Shown here one piece after another: positions 1 through 7,708 of a stretch of 32,388 bases of DNA; position 1 is the first letter of the stretch, and each line of letters starts with the position of its first letter. Position numbers and translations under genes: made by a program. Below the pieces are notes generated by a model. It was not told the origin of the DNA. It made no database searches and worked only from the letters and a program-made list of their open reading frames with translations. Source of the stretch: Devosia sp. (lineage in GTDB: Bacteria > Pseudomonadota > Alphaproteobacteria > Rhizobiales > Devosiaceae); assembly GCA_028290225.1 (NCBI GenBank), contig JAQGKH010000051.1:1-32388 (forward strand), written 5' to 3'.

Positions 1-944
1 TGTACGAGGCCGCCGAACAAGGGGGCTGGGACGGATGGGACGAAGGGCGGGGCGTGGCCATCGGTTACCGGCTGGCGCAAACGCTTGGGGTGACCCTGGG
101 CGATCAGGTCACCATCATCAATCCGGATGGCGCCATGACTCCATTCGGCAGCACGCCACAGATCAGATCCTATCCGGTCAGCGTCATTTTTGACCTGGGC
201 ATGGTCGAATTCGATTCCCTGTTCATGTACATGCCGCTCGAGCCGGCGCAGGACTACTTCAAGCTGGTCGAGGAAGTGCTGAAGCCCGGTCAGCCGCCGC
301 TTGGCCCCATGGCGACCGACGAGGAGATCGATGCTGCCTATGAGCGCATTCCTCGCGCCACTGCGGCCGAGATCTTCATCGACGATCCCGACAACATCAC
401 GGTGATGCGCGAGCGGCTCGGGGCCAATCCGGCTGGCCGTCCCATGGTGCTCACCGATTGGCAACAGCGTAACGAGACGTTCTTCTCCGCCCTGCAGGTG
501 GAGCGGGTGGTGATGTTCACGATTTTGTCGATGATCATCGTCGTTGCTGCGTTCAACATAATTTCCAGCCTTGTCATGCTGGTAAAGGACAAGAGCGCCG
601 ATATCGCGGTGCTCCGCACCATGGGAGCGACGCGTGGTGCGATCATGCGGATCTTCTCGATCACCGGCACCACTATCGGCGTGATCGGCACGCTGGCGGG
701 TACCGTCTTGGGCCTGATCATTGCGGCTAATGCCGAAACGCTGCGGGCTTTCATCTCCAGCACGCTCGGGGTCGCGATCTTTCCCCCCGAGGTGTTTTTC
801 CTGTCCTCCCTGCCGTCGAAAACGGATCCGGTGGAAGTCACGGTGGTTGTTTGCCTTGCGCTTGGGCTGAGTTTCCTCGCCACGCTTTATCCCGCCTGGC
901 GGGCAGCACAGTACGATCCGGTAGAGGCGCTTCGCTATGAATAA
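1..944 (+). CDS. lolC: LolC/LolE-family lipoprotein-releasing ABC permease (5' truncated)
   Basis: Inner-membrane permease of the Lol system, which with LolD extracts mature lipoproteins from the inner membrane for transfer to LolA. The reading frame is open to the window edge (codons from position 3), so the N-terminal membrane helix and part of the periplasmic domain are missing. What remains is the end of the periplasmic MacB-type domain and the FtsX-like C-terminal domain. Three hydrophobic segments are visible: one around VMFTILSMIIVVAAFNIISS, one around TGTTIGVIGTLAGTVLGLI, and one near the C-terminus. Between the first two lies the charged loop KDKSADIAVLRTMGAT, which resembles the ATPase-contacting coupling segment of the family. 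The stop codon overlaps the lolD start by 8 nt, so the two are co-transcribed. Many alphaproteobacteria have a single LolC/E hybrid, so the choice between lolC and lolE is not certain. Confidence 0.93.
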   Translation, partial: YEAAEQGGWDGWDEGRGVAIGYRLAQTLGVTLGDQVTIINPDGAMTPFGSTPQIRSYPVSVIFDLGMVEFDSLFMYMPLEPAQDYFKLVEEVLKPGQPPLGPMATDEEIDAAYERIPRATAAEIFIDDPDNITVMRERLGANPAGRPMVLTDWQQRNETFFSALQVERVVMFTILSMIIVVAAFNIISSLVMLVKDKSADIAVLRTMGATRGAIMRIFSITGTTIGVIGTLAGTVLGLIIAANAETLRAFISSTLGVAIFPPEVFFLSSLPSKTDPVEVTVVVCLALGLSFLATLYPAWRAAQYDPVEALRYE

Positions 945-1623
945 GCCACACCTGATCCTGACCAATGTGCATCGTCACTACGGGCAGGGCGATGCCACTG
1001 TGCGCGTGCTGGAGGCTGCCAACCTGACTGTCGAGAGCGGCGAACTGGTGGCTTTGGTGGCGCCTTCGGGCGCCGGCAAATCCACCTTGCTGCACCTTTC
1101 GGGACTGCTCGAGTCGCCGCAAGGCGGCGAGGTGGAAATCACGGGCATTCCGACGAGCAAGCTGGGTGATCGCGGCCGCACCCAGCTGCGTCGCTCCACC
1201 GTTGGCTATGTGTACCAGTTCCACCATCTGCTGCCGGAGTTCACTGCCTTGGAGAACGTCTCCATGCCGCAACTCATTGCCGGTCGGACGAGCGCGGAAG
1301 CGGAAGCGCGGTCGCTGGAATTGCTGGACTTGCTGGGGATTAAGCCCCGGGCGAGGCACCGTCCGGCCGAACTCTCGGGCGGCGAGCAGCAGCGGGTGGC
1401 CATTGCGCGAGCCGCTGCCAACCGGCCCAAGGTGATCCTGGCCGATGAGCCCACGGGCAATCTGGATCCTGACACCAGCAACCTGGTGTTCGAGGCGCTG
1501 CGCGCGCTGATCAAGAACGAGGGCGCGGCTGCCTTGATTGCTACCCACAACCACGATCTGGCCCGTCGGGCCGATCGCATCGTGACGCTGCGCGGTGGCT
1601 TGGTGGTCGAGCACACCCTTTAG
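937..1623 (+). CDS. lolD: Lipoprotein-releasing system ATP-binding protein LolD
   Basis: Cytoplasmic ATPase that powers the LolCDE lipoprotein exporter. At 228 residues it is the normal LolD length. The Walker A motif APSGAGKST lies at residues 42-50, the ABC signature LSGGEQQRVAIARA in the middle of the C-terminal half, and Walker B with the catalytic Glu is in LADEPTGNLD. A switch-region His follows in ATHNHD. The Q-loop region reads YQFHHLLPEFTALENV, typical of LolD/MacB-type ATPases. The ATG lies inside the 3' end of the permease gene (8-nt overlap), which implies translational coupling. After the stop there are about 300 nt without a conventional gene before the next small ORF. Confidence 0.96.
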   Translation: MNKPHLILTNVHRHYGQGDATVRVLEAANLTVESGELVALVAPSGAGKSTLLHLSGLLESPQGGEVEITGIPTSKLGDRGRTQLRRSTVGYVYQFHHLLPEFTALENVSMPQLIAGRTSAEAEARSLELLDLLGIKPRARHRPAELSGGEQQRVAIARAAANRPKVILADEPTGNLDPDTSNLVFEALRALIKNEGAAALIATHNHDLARRADRIVTLRGGLVVEHTL

Positions 1624-1682
1624 GTTCGCCGCACAAAGCCGTGCGATCACTGGCGATCAGCGCATGTTGGCTCGTTCCCCCT

Positions 1683-1737
1683 GCGCTGACCTCGTGTCCG
1701 AACCCAAAGCTCAGACCTGCTGACACGGGGTCAGCGC
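1683..1737. repeat. Long imperfect palindrome (16-bp stem) downstream of lolD
   Basis: Positions 1683-1698 pair with 1722-1737 over 16 bp with a single G-U wobble, leaving a 23-nt loop (1699-1721). No T-run follows on either strand, so it is not a textbook intrinsic terminator, although it could stabilise or end the lolCD transcript. It may instead be an extragenic palindromic repeat or a structured RNA. The rest of 1624-1864 shows no gene or other recognisable signal. Confidence 0.6.
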
Positions 1738-1864
1738 TGCCGTGCCCAGAAGCAGCTGAGTGGCGCCCGACTTCCCATCCTCGGCACGATGCGGGTTGAG
1801 CGCCTTTGCCAACCATTAATGCTTCACTAACCACAGGACGTCTGTCCCCGCTTTCCCCGCTGCT

Positions 1865-1893
1865 TTGACTCGACAAGAACAAAACAAGAACAT
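1865..1893 (+). promoter_or_regulatory. Putative sigma-70-type promoter of the SOS small ORF
   Basis: A -35-like TTGACT (1865-1870) is followed after 17 nt by GAACAT (1888-1893). The -35 is strong and the -10 poor. The SOS box at 1877-1891 fills the spacer and enters the -10, the geometry expected if LexA blocks polymerase. The lexA promoter in this window has the same -10 sequence at the same spacing. Confidence 0.55.
1877..1891 (+). promoter_or_regulatory. LexA (SOS) box, GAAC-N7-GAAC
   Basis: GAAC at 1877-1880 and GAAC at 1888-1891 are separated by exactly 7 nt (AAAACAA). This is an exact match to the alphaproteobacterial LexA box, a direct repeat GTTC-N7-GTTC read here from the other strand. 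It lies 33 nt upstream of the start codon of the 32-residue ORF and within its putative core promoter. The same pattern occurs twice upstream of lexA at the other end of the window, which supports its use in this genome. Confidence 0.85.
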
Positions 1894-1924
1894 AGAAGAG
1901 GGGCACCACAGAGGAGACTTCGAC

Positions 1925-2023
1925 ATGCTCACTTTCATCAAGGACTTGGCTGCGTTCGTCACGCTTGGCGCATTCACGATCGGCTCGCTCACCTGGATGG
2001 ATATCGTCACCCGACTCGTGTGA
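1925..2023 (+). CDS. 32-residue SOS-regulated single-span membrane protein, SidA-like candidate
   Basis: A short ORF with a strong Shine-Dalgarno (GAGGAG, 1911-1916, 8 nt before the ATG), downstream of a perfect LexA box. The product has a short N-terminal stretch with Lys6 and Asp7, one hydrophobic segment from about residue 8 to 28 (LAAFVTLGAFTIGSLTW is its core), and a short tail with Asp26, Arg30 and a C-terminal LV. It fits a small inner-membrane protein. Caulobacter SidA is a 29-residue, LexA-controlled inner-membrane peptide that inhibits division through FtsW/FtsN, and from memory it also sits beside dnaE. The proposed role as an SOS division inhibitor is inferred from regulation, size, topology and position, not from sequence identity. 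The dnaE start is 77 nt downstream. Most gene callers would drop this ORF. Confidence 0.75.
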   Translation: MLTFIKDLAAFVTLGAFTIGSLTWMDIVTRLV

Positions 2024-2100
2024 CTCTAGTTGTGGATTGCGCTAGCCAAAGGTTCCGGCGCTGCCTGCAGGCTGTCACAAAGGCGGCCTAGGAGTTGAGC

Positions 2101-5100
2101 ATGAGCGGTCTCGGTTTTATTCACCTTCACGTCCATTCTGCCTTCTCGCTCCTGGAAGGGGCGCTGCAGCTCGAAACGATTCTCAAGCTTGCCAAGGAGG
2201 ATCATCAGCCCGCGCTTGGCATTGCCGACACCGGCAATCTCTTCGGCGCGCTGGAATTCTCGGAGAAGGCCAGCAAGAAGGGCATGCAGCCGCTGATCGG
2301 CGTCGAACTGCCCATCGATTTTGCCGCCGCTGAAGAGCGGATCAGCGAGCGTGGTCATATCGCCTGGGCGGGCAAGTCGAGCGTGGTGCTGATGGCAACC
2401 AGCGAGACGGGTTTTGCCAATCTCTCTCGGCTGGTGTCGCGCGCTTATCTGGAAGGAGAGGGCGGCAGCGCCAGTGCGCGGCTGGATTGGCTCAGCCGCG
2501 AGGGGCTTGAGGGTGTTATCTGCCTGTCTGGCGGGCCGGAAGGGGCGATCGACATGCCCTTCGCGCTGGGTCAGGACATCAACGCGTCGGCCCGCCTCGA
2601 TCGGCTTTCCAACCTTTTTGGCGACCGATTTTATATCGAACTGCAGCGCCATGGCCGGCCAGTGGAAGGTTCGGTTGAGCCGCGGCTCATCGATTATGCC
2701 TATCGGCATGGTATTCCGCTGGTGGCAACCAACGAGCCGTTCTTCAAATCCGCCAAGGAATTCGAGGCGCATGACGCGCTGCTGGCCATTGCCGGAAGCA
2801 CCGTGTTGGCGCAGACCGAGCGCCGCAAGCTCAACGACCAGTACTACTTCAAGACCCGGGCGGAGATGGTCGAGCTGTTCGCCGATCTGCCCGAGGCGCT
2901 GGAGTCGACCATCGAGATCGCCAGGCGCGTGGCCTACCGGCCACGCACCCGCGGACCGATCTTGCCGAAATTCGCAGCCGCGCCCGAGCTGACCGACGAT
3001 GAGGCGGTGGCCGCTGAAGCGGCCGCGCTTCGTGCGATGGCGGAGGAGGGGCTGGATCGGCGCATAGCGACGGTCGGTATTGCCCCGGGCAAGACTGAAG
3101 CCGACTACCGCCAGCGGCTTGAATTCGAGCTGGATATCATCCAGCGCATGAAGTTTCCCGGCTACTTCCTCATCGTGGCGGACTTCATCCGCTGGTCCAA
3201 GGCTCAAGACATTCCGGTGGGGCCGGGCCGCGGCTCGGGCGCGGGCTCGCTCGTCGCCTATGCGACCACGATCACCGATCTCGATCCGCTCCGCTACAAT
3301 CTCCTGTTCGAGCGCTTCCTCAATCCCGAGCGCGTGTCGATGCCCGACTTCGACATCGACTTCTGCCAGGACCGGCGCGAGGAGGTGATCCAGTACGTCC
3401 AGCGCAAATACGGCTCCGAGCAGGTGGCGCAGATCATCACCTTCGGAACGCTGCAGGCGCGCGCCGTGCTGCGCGATGTCGGTCGCGTCCTCCAGATGCC
3501 CTATGGGCAGGTTGACCGGATCTGCAAGCTGGTGCCGGCCAATCCGGCCGATCCCTGGTCGATCGAGCGCACCATGAACGAGGTGCCGCAATTCCGGATG
3601 ATGGCCGAGGACGACGAGACCGTGGGCGAGCTCGTTGCCATCGCCAAAAATCTGGAAGGCCTGTTCCGGCACGCGTCGACCCACGCGGCGGGCATCGTCA
3701 TCGGCGATCGCCCGCTGCAGGAACTGGTGCCGCTATACCGCGATCCTCGCTCGGACATGCCGGTCACGCAATACAATCTGAAATGGGTCGAGCCGGCCGG
3801 GCTGGTGAAATTCGACTTCCTCGGCCTCAAGACCCTGACGACGATCCAATACGCCGTGCAGATGGTCAACCAGGATGGCGGGAGCTTCCGCATCGAGGAC
3901 ATCTCGATCGATGATCCCAAGACCTACAAGCTCTACCAGGTGGGCGACACCTTTGGCGTTTTCCAGGTGGAAAGCCCCGGCATGCGGCGGGCCCTCGTGG
4001 ATCTCAAGCCCGACCGCTTCGAGGACGTCATCGCTCTGGTGGCGCTGTATCGCCCGGGGCCGATGGACAATATCCCGCTGTTTTGCGACCGCAAGCATGG
4101 TCGCGAAGAGGTGGAATATCCCCACGACGCGCTGCGCACGGTGCTGGACGAAACCTACGGCATCATCGTTTATCAGGAGCAGGTGATGCAGATCGCCCAG
4201 CTGCTGTCGGGCTATTCGCTGGGTGAAGCGGATATGCTGCGCCGCGCGATGGGCAAGAAGATCAAGGCGGAAATGGACGCGCAGCGCGAGCGCTTCGCGG
4301 AAGGTGCGGAACGGTTCGGGCTGACTACGAAGCTGGCCGACACGATCTTCGATCTATTGGCCAAATTCGCCAATTACGGCTTCAACAAGAGCCATGCCGC
4401 GACCTACGCGCTCGTGTCGTATCAGACGGCATACCTCAAGGCCCACCATCCCCATGAGTTCTTCGCCGCATCCATGACGCTCGACATGGGCAACACGGAC
4501 AAGCTGTCCGATTTCCGGCGCGAGGCGGGCAAGAAAGGCATCGAAATCGTGCCGCCCTGCGTGAACAAGTCCGAGGTGGTGTTTTCGGTCAAGGAGCGCA
4601 AAGTGTACTACGGACTTTGCGCGGTGAAGGGCGTCGGGCGCCAAGTGGCCGAGCATATCGTCGAGGCGCGTGGCGCCACGCCGTTCAAGGATTTGGGCGA
4701 TTTTGCCCGGCGTGTCGATCCCCGCATCCTCAACAAGCGTACCCTTGAAACCCTCGTCAATGCCGGCGCCTTCGATGCGTTGGTTCCCCGGCGCGAACAG
4801 GCCTTTGCTGCCATCGACGCAGTGATGGGCACCGCCCAGGCGCTGACATCGGAGCGCTCCGAGGGGCAGTGGAACATGTTCGATACCGGCGAGGCGGAAG
4901 CCTTCAAGCTTCCTGCCGGCGTGCCGGCCTGGTCCACCACCGAGCGGGCCGATCGCGAACTTTCCGCCATTGGCTTTCACCTTTCGGCGCATCCGCTCGA
5001 TGCTTATGCCGATCTGTTTGAAAAGCTGCGCGTGCAGCGCTGGGGCGATTTCGAGCGTGCCGTCAAGGATGGTGCTTCGGCCGGGCGCCTCGCCGGAACT

Positions 5101-5556
5101 ATCGCCGGGCGCCAGGATCGGCGCACCCGCAAGGGTACGCCGATGATGATCCTGACCCTTTCGGACCAGAGCGGCACCTTTGAGTGCATCGCCTTTTCCG
5201 AACAGATCAACGAGTTCGGCAGTTTGCTGCAGCCGGGCAGGTCGGTGATCTTGCAGGTGGGTGCCGACGAGCGCGCCGATGGCGTGAGCCTGCGGCTGCT
5301 TTCCGCCGAAGCGATCGAAGGCGTCGCCGACAAGGTCGATCGCCGCCTCACCGTATTTGCGGCCGATGCCAAATGCCTGGGTCCGATCAGTGCGCAGCTC
5401 AAGCGAGGGGGGGAGGGGGCCGTGAACTTTGTCGTGATCCGGAATGGCGGAGAACGCGAATACGAGATCGAGCTACCCGGCCAGTATCGCCTTACGGCGG
5501 AAATTGCCGGCGGCATCAAGGCGCTCGATGGCGTCACCGATGTGAGGCTGCACTAG
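2101..5556 (+). CDS. dnaE: DNA polymerase III subunit alpha (replicative DnaE1)
   Basis: Catalytic subunit of the replicative polymerase. At 1151 residues it matches replicative DnaE1. The PHP domain opens with HLHVHSAFSLLEG (residues 8-20). The palm motif MPDFDIDFCQDRREE carries the metal-binding Asp418 and Asp420 (equivalent to E. coli D401/D403), and KFDFLGLKTLT carries the third, Asp572. Other conserved motifs include PVGPGRGSGAGSLV and LVALYRPGPMDNIP. The C-terminal third has the tandem helix-hairpin-helix and an OB fold (GRLAGTIAGRQDRRT onward). The start is ATG at 2101, 6 nt after AGGAG (2090-2094); a TTG at 2095 lies too close to that site. The gene follows the SOS-box small ORF with no evident terminator between them, so some SOS-responsive read-through into dnaE is possible. 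Confidence 0.97.
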   Translation: MSGLGFIHLHVHSAFSLLEGALQLETILKLAKEDHQPALGIADTGNLFGALEFSEKASKKGMQPLIGVELPIDFAAAEERISERGHIAWAGKSSVVLMATSETGFANLSRLVSRAYLEGEGGSASARLDWLSREGLEGVICLSGGPEGAIDMPFALGQDINASARLDRLSNLFGDRFYIELQRHGRPVEGSVEPRLIDYAYRHGIPLVATNEPFFKSAKEFEAHDALLAIAGSTVLAQTERRKLNDQYYFKTRAEMVELFADLPEALESTIEIARRVAYRPRTRGPILPKFAAAPELTDDEAVAAEAAALRAMAEEGLDRRIATVGIAPGKTEADYRQRLEFELDIIQRMKFPGYFLIVADFIRWSKAQDIPVGPGRGSGAGSLVAYATTITDLDPLRYNLLFERFLNPERVSMPDFDIDFCQDRREEVIQYVQRKYGSEQVAQIITFGTLQARAVLRDVGRVLQMPYGQVDRICKLVPANPADPWSIERTMNEVPQFRMMAEDDETVGELVAIAKNLEGLFRHASTHAAGIVIGDRPLQELVPLYRDPRSDMPVTQYNLKWVEPAGLVKFDFLGLKTLTTIQYAVQMVNQDGGSFRIEDISIDDPKTYKLYQVGDTFGVFQVESPGMRRALVDLKPDRFEDVIALVALYRPGPMDNIPLFCDRKHGREEVEYPHDALRTVLDETYGIIVYQEQVMQIAQLLSGYSLGEADMLRRAMGKKIKAEMDAQRERFAEGAERFGLTTKLADTIFDLLAKFANYGFNKSHAATYALVSYQTAYLKAHHPHEFFAASMTLDMGNTDKLSDFRREAGKKGIEIVPPCVNKSEVVFSVKERKVYYGLCAVKGVGRQVAEHIVEARGATPFKDLGDFARRVDPRILNKRTLETLVNAGAFDALVPRREQAFAAIDAVMGTAQALTSERSEGQWNMFDTGEAEAFKLPAGVPAWSTTERADRELSAIGFHLSAHPLDAYADLFEKLRVQRWGDFERAVKDGASAGRLAGTIAGRQDRRTRKGTPMMILTLSDQSGTFECIAFSEQINEFGSLLQPGRSVILQVGADERADGVSLRLLSAEAIEGVADKVDRRLTVFAADAKCLGPISAQLKRGGEGAVNFVVIRNGGEREYEIELPGQYRLTAEIAGGIKALDGVTDVRLH

Positions 5557-5585
5557 CCGCGATCCGGGCAGCGCGCCACTGGCGC

Positions 5586-5614
5586 TTGCCTTTGGGGCCG
5601 GTCTCCCCTATATC
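5586..5614 (+). promoter_or_regulatory. Putative housekeeping promoter of the rpsB-tsf operon
   Basis: TTGCCT (5586-5591), a 17-nt spacer and TATATC (5609-5614) match the alphaproteobacterial housekeeping pattern (CTTGCC, about 17 nt, CTATAT). It sits about 30 nt after the dnaE stop and would give a transcript with a leader of roughly 130 nt before rpsB. Confidence 0.6.
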
Positions 5615-5660
5615 CGCGCATGCGCCAGACTTTGGTCGGCGCGATTTCACACACGAGGCC

Positions 5661-5731
5661 GGCTTCTCCTGAGGGGGAGCCATCCGGTGGCGGGGTAGCC
5701 CGCCGCATGATCTCGTGGCGGCATCAACCGG
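5661..5731 (+). promoter_or_regulatory. Structured 5' leader of rpsB, candidate S2 autoregulatory RNA
   Basis: Several stems can be drawn. One hairpin spans 5661-5681. A second part is closed by CCGGT (5684-5688) pairing with ACCGG (5727-5731), and encloses a perfect GGCGGG/CCCGCC hairpin with loop GTAG (5689-5704) and a small CATG/CGTG hairpin (5706-5717). The result is a three-way junction ending 5 nt before the Shine-Dalgarno AAGGAG (5737-5742). Ribosomal protein S2 represses its own operon through the rpsB leader in other bacteria, so this is a plausible S2-binding leader. The fold is by eye and covariation is untested. Confidence 0.5.
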
Positions 5732-5750
5732 TAAACAAGGAGCAGCCATC

Positions 5751-6521
5751 ATGGCTTTGCCCGATTTCTCCATGCGCCAATTGCTTGAAGCAGGCGTGCA
5801 TTTCGGCCACCAGAAGCACCGCTGGAACCCCAAGATGGAGCGCTTCATCTTTGGTGTTCGCAACGACATCCACATTCTCGACCTGAGCCAGACCGTGCCG
5901 GCGCTCAGCCGCGCCTTGCAGCTGATCAGCGACACCGTGGCCGATGGCGGTCGCGTTCTGTTCGTGGGCACCAAGCGCCAGGCCGCTCCGCTGGTGGCGG
6001 ATGCCGCCAAGCAATCGGCCCAGTATTATGTCAATTCCCGGTGGCTGGGCGGCACGCTGACCAACTGGCAGACCATTTCCAACTCGATTTCGCGTTTGCG
6101 CCAGTTGGAAGCGATGGGTGAGGATGAACTCGCCCTGCGCACCAAGAAAGAGCGTCTGATGATGTCGCGCGAGCGGGAGCGCCTGGAGCGCGACCTGGGC
6201 GGCATCAAGGATATGGGCAACGTTCCAAGCCTCTTGTTCGTGATCGACACCAACAAGGAAGCCAACGCCATCAAGGAAGCTCGTCGTCTGGGCATTCCGG
6301 TGATCGCGATCGTCGACACCAACAGTGATCCCGACACCGTGGATTTTCCGATCCCGGGCAATGACGACGCCAGCCGCGCTCTCGAACTCTATGTTTCGCT
6401 GGTTTCCAAGGCTGCCATCGACGGCATCGGCCGCTCCTCGAGCGCTCTTGGCGCCGATCTCGGCGCAGCCGACCAGGCGCCGGTTGAAGATCTCCCCGAA
6501 GAGACTGCCGCCGCTCAATAA
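5751..6521 (+). CDS. rpsB: 30S ribosomal protein S2
   Basis: Component of the small ribosomal subunit needed for S1 binding and translation initiation. The 256-residue product begins MALPDFSMRQLLEAGVHFGH, the classic S2 N-terminus, and contains RWLGGTLTNWQTI and the C-terminal stretch IPVIAIVDTNSDP. The start at 5751 has AAGGAG (5737-5742) 8 nt upstream; an in-frame codon at 5715 would add 12 residues not found in S2 and would run through the leader structure. It is followed by tsf, the usual pairing, with a perfect hairpin between them. The acidic, Ala-rich C-terminal tail is common in alphaproteobacterial S2. Confidence 0.98.
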   Translation: MALPDFSMRQLLEAGVHFGHQKHRWNPKMERFIFGVRNDIHILDLSQTVPALSRALQLISDTVADGGRVLFVGTKRQAAPLVADAAKQSAQYYVNSRWLGGTLTNWQTISNSISRLRQLEAMGEDELALRTKKERLMMSRERERLERDLGGIKDMGNVPSLLFVIDTNKEANAIKEARRLGIPVIAIVDTNSDPDTVDFPIPGNDDASRALELYVSLVSKAAIDGIGRSSSALGADLGAADQAPVEDLPEETAAAQ

Positions 6522-6556
6522 TCCAGCGTGCTGGATTTCATCTTGAACCAAACAAC

Positions 6557-6577
6557 GCGGCCTCCTTGTGAGGCCGC
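6557..6577 (+). promoter_or_regulatory. Intercistronic hairpin between rpsB and tsf
   Basis: GCGGCCTC (6557-6564) pairs perfectly with GAGGCCGC (6570-6577) around a 5-nt loop. No T-run follows. It ends 3 nt before the tsf Shine-Dalgarno GAGGTGA (6581-6587), so an attenuator, processing or mRNA-stability role is more likely than full termination. Confidence 0.6.
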
Positions 6578-6592
6578 CCAGAGGTGAACCCT

Positions 6593-7540
6593 ATGGAAAT
6601 CACTGCAGGCATGGTCAAGCAGCTCCGCGAAGCGACCGGCGTGGGCATGATGGACTGTAAGAAGGCCTTGGCCGAAACCAATGGCGACATGGAAGCGGCG
6701 GTGGATTGGCTGCGTACCCGTGGCCTGGCCAAGGCGGCCAAGAAGGCTGACCGCGTAGCCGCTGAAGGCCTGGTGGGTGTTGCGACCAGTGGCAACAAGG
6801 CTGCCGTGGTCGAGGTCAATTCCGAAACCGACTTCGTGGCTCGCAACGAGCAGTTTCAGGCCATTGTCGGCAATGTCGCCAAGCTGGCGCTCGATGCCGA
6901 TGGTGATGTGGTCAAGCTGGGCGGAATGCCGTTCCCCGGCTCGGGTCACTCGGTTTCCGCTGAACTGACCGAGGCTATCACCAAAATCGGTGAGAACATG
7001 AACCTGCGCCGCACCGAGACCCTGTCGGTTACCGACGGCGTCGTGGAAAGCTATGTGCACTCGGCGGTCAAGCCGGGCATGGGCAAGATCGGCATCCTGG
7101 TCGGCCTTGAGTCCACCGGCGACAAGGCTGCCTTGTCGACGCTGGGCAAGCAGCTGGCGATGCATATTGCCGCGACCAATCCACTTTCCATTTCGCCCGA
7201 CGATCTGGATCAAACTGTGGTTGCCCGCGAACGCACGATCTTTGCAGAGCAGGCCCGCGAAAGCGGCAAGCCGGCTGACATCATCGACAAGATGGTGGAA
7301 GGCCGTGTGCGCAAGTACTACGAGGAAGTGACGCTGCTGGCGCAGACCTTCGTGATCGATGGCGAGACCAAAGTCGGCGACGCCATCAAGAACGCGGAAA
7401 AGGCCGTCGGCGCGCCGATCAAGCTGACCAAGTTCATCCGCTACGCCCTGGGCGAAGGCATTGAAAAGGCCGAGACCGACTTCGCGGCTGAAGTTGCGGC
7501 GACTGCCGGCATCAAAAAAGACGAGCAGCCGGCCCAGTAA
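6593..7540 (+). CDS. tsf: Elongation factor Ts
   Basis: Nucleotide exchange factor that regenerates EF-Tu-GTP in the cytoplasm. The 315-residue product starts MEITAGMVKQLREATGVGMM, with the UBA-like N-terminal domain motif MMDCKKALAETNGDMEAAVDWLR. The core has the TDFVAR motif that contacts EF-Tu, and the C-terminal part carries the second EF-Ts repeat and GEGIEKAETDFAAEV. The ATG at 6593 is 5 nt after GAGGTGA; a GTG at 6584 lies within that ribosome-binding site and is unlikely. It probably shares the rpsB transcript. Two stem-loops follow before pyrH. Confidence 0.98.
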   Translation: MEITAGMVKQLREATGVGMMDCKKALAETNGDMEAAVDWLRTRGLAKAAKKADRVAAEGLVGVATSGNKAAVVEVNSETDFVARNEQFQAIVGNVAKLALDADGDVVKLGGMPFPGSGHSVSAELTEAITKIGENMNLRRTETLSVTDGVVESYVHSAVKPGMGKIGILVGLESTGDKAALSTLGKQLAMHIAATNPLSISPDDLDQTVVARERTIFAEQARESGKPADIIDKMVEGRVRKYYEEVTLLAQTFVIDGETKVGDAIKNAEKAVGAPIKLTKFIRYALGEGIEKAETDFAAEVAATAGIKKDEQPAQ

Positions 7541-7547
7541 GGGCTGG

Positions 7548-7607
7548 GCAGGTGGGCTTGCGGGCTCACCTGCTGCTTTGGCGTTGTGCCGGGTTTTGGC
7601 ACAACGC
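7548..7607 (+). promoter_or_regulatory. Two tandem stem-loops between tsf and pyrH
   Basis: The first stem pairs 7548-7557 with 7564-7573 (10 bp, one G-U). The second is a perfect 10-bp stem, 7581-7590 with 7598-7607, around GGGTTTT. Neither is followed by a T-tract. They may partially terminate the rpsB-tsf transcript or protect its 3' end while allowing read-through into pyrH, 100 nt downstream. Confidence 0.55.
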
Positions 7608-7708
7608 GCATATCTGCGCCGCCAGCGCTTTCCTGCCCGGCATGGCTGTGCCATAGGGTGGCGTGCCGCCTTTGCGGCTGAATCATTTTCTCGAAGAAGG
7701 AATTGCCG

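Noticed and set aside
2026..3684. 552-codon open frame antisense to dnaE
   Set aside because: It lies wholly opposite the PHP and palm coding region of dnaE, shows no family motif, and long antisense frames are expected at this GC content.
5715..5750. Upstream start for rpsB
   Set aside because: It would add 12 residues absent from S2 and place translation within the leader structure; ATG 5751 has the proper AAGGAG.
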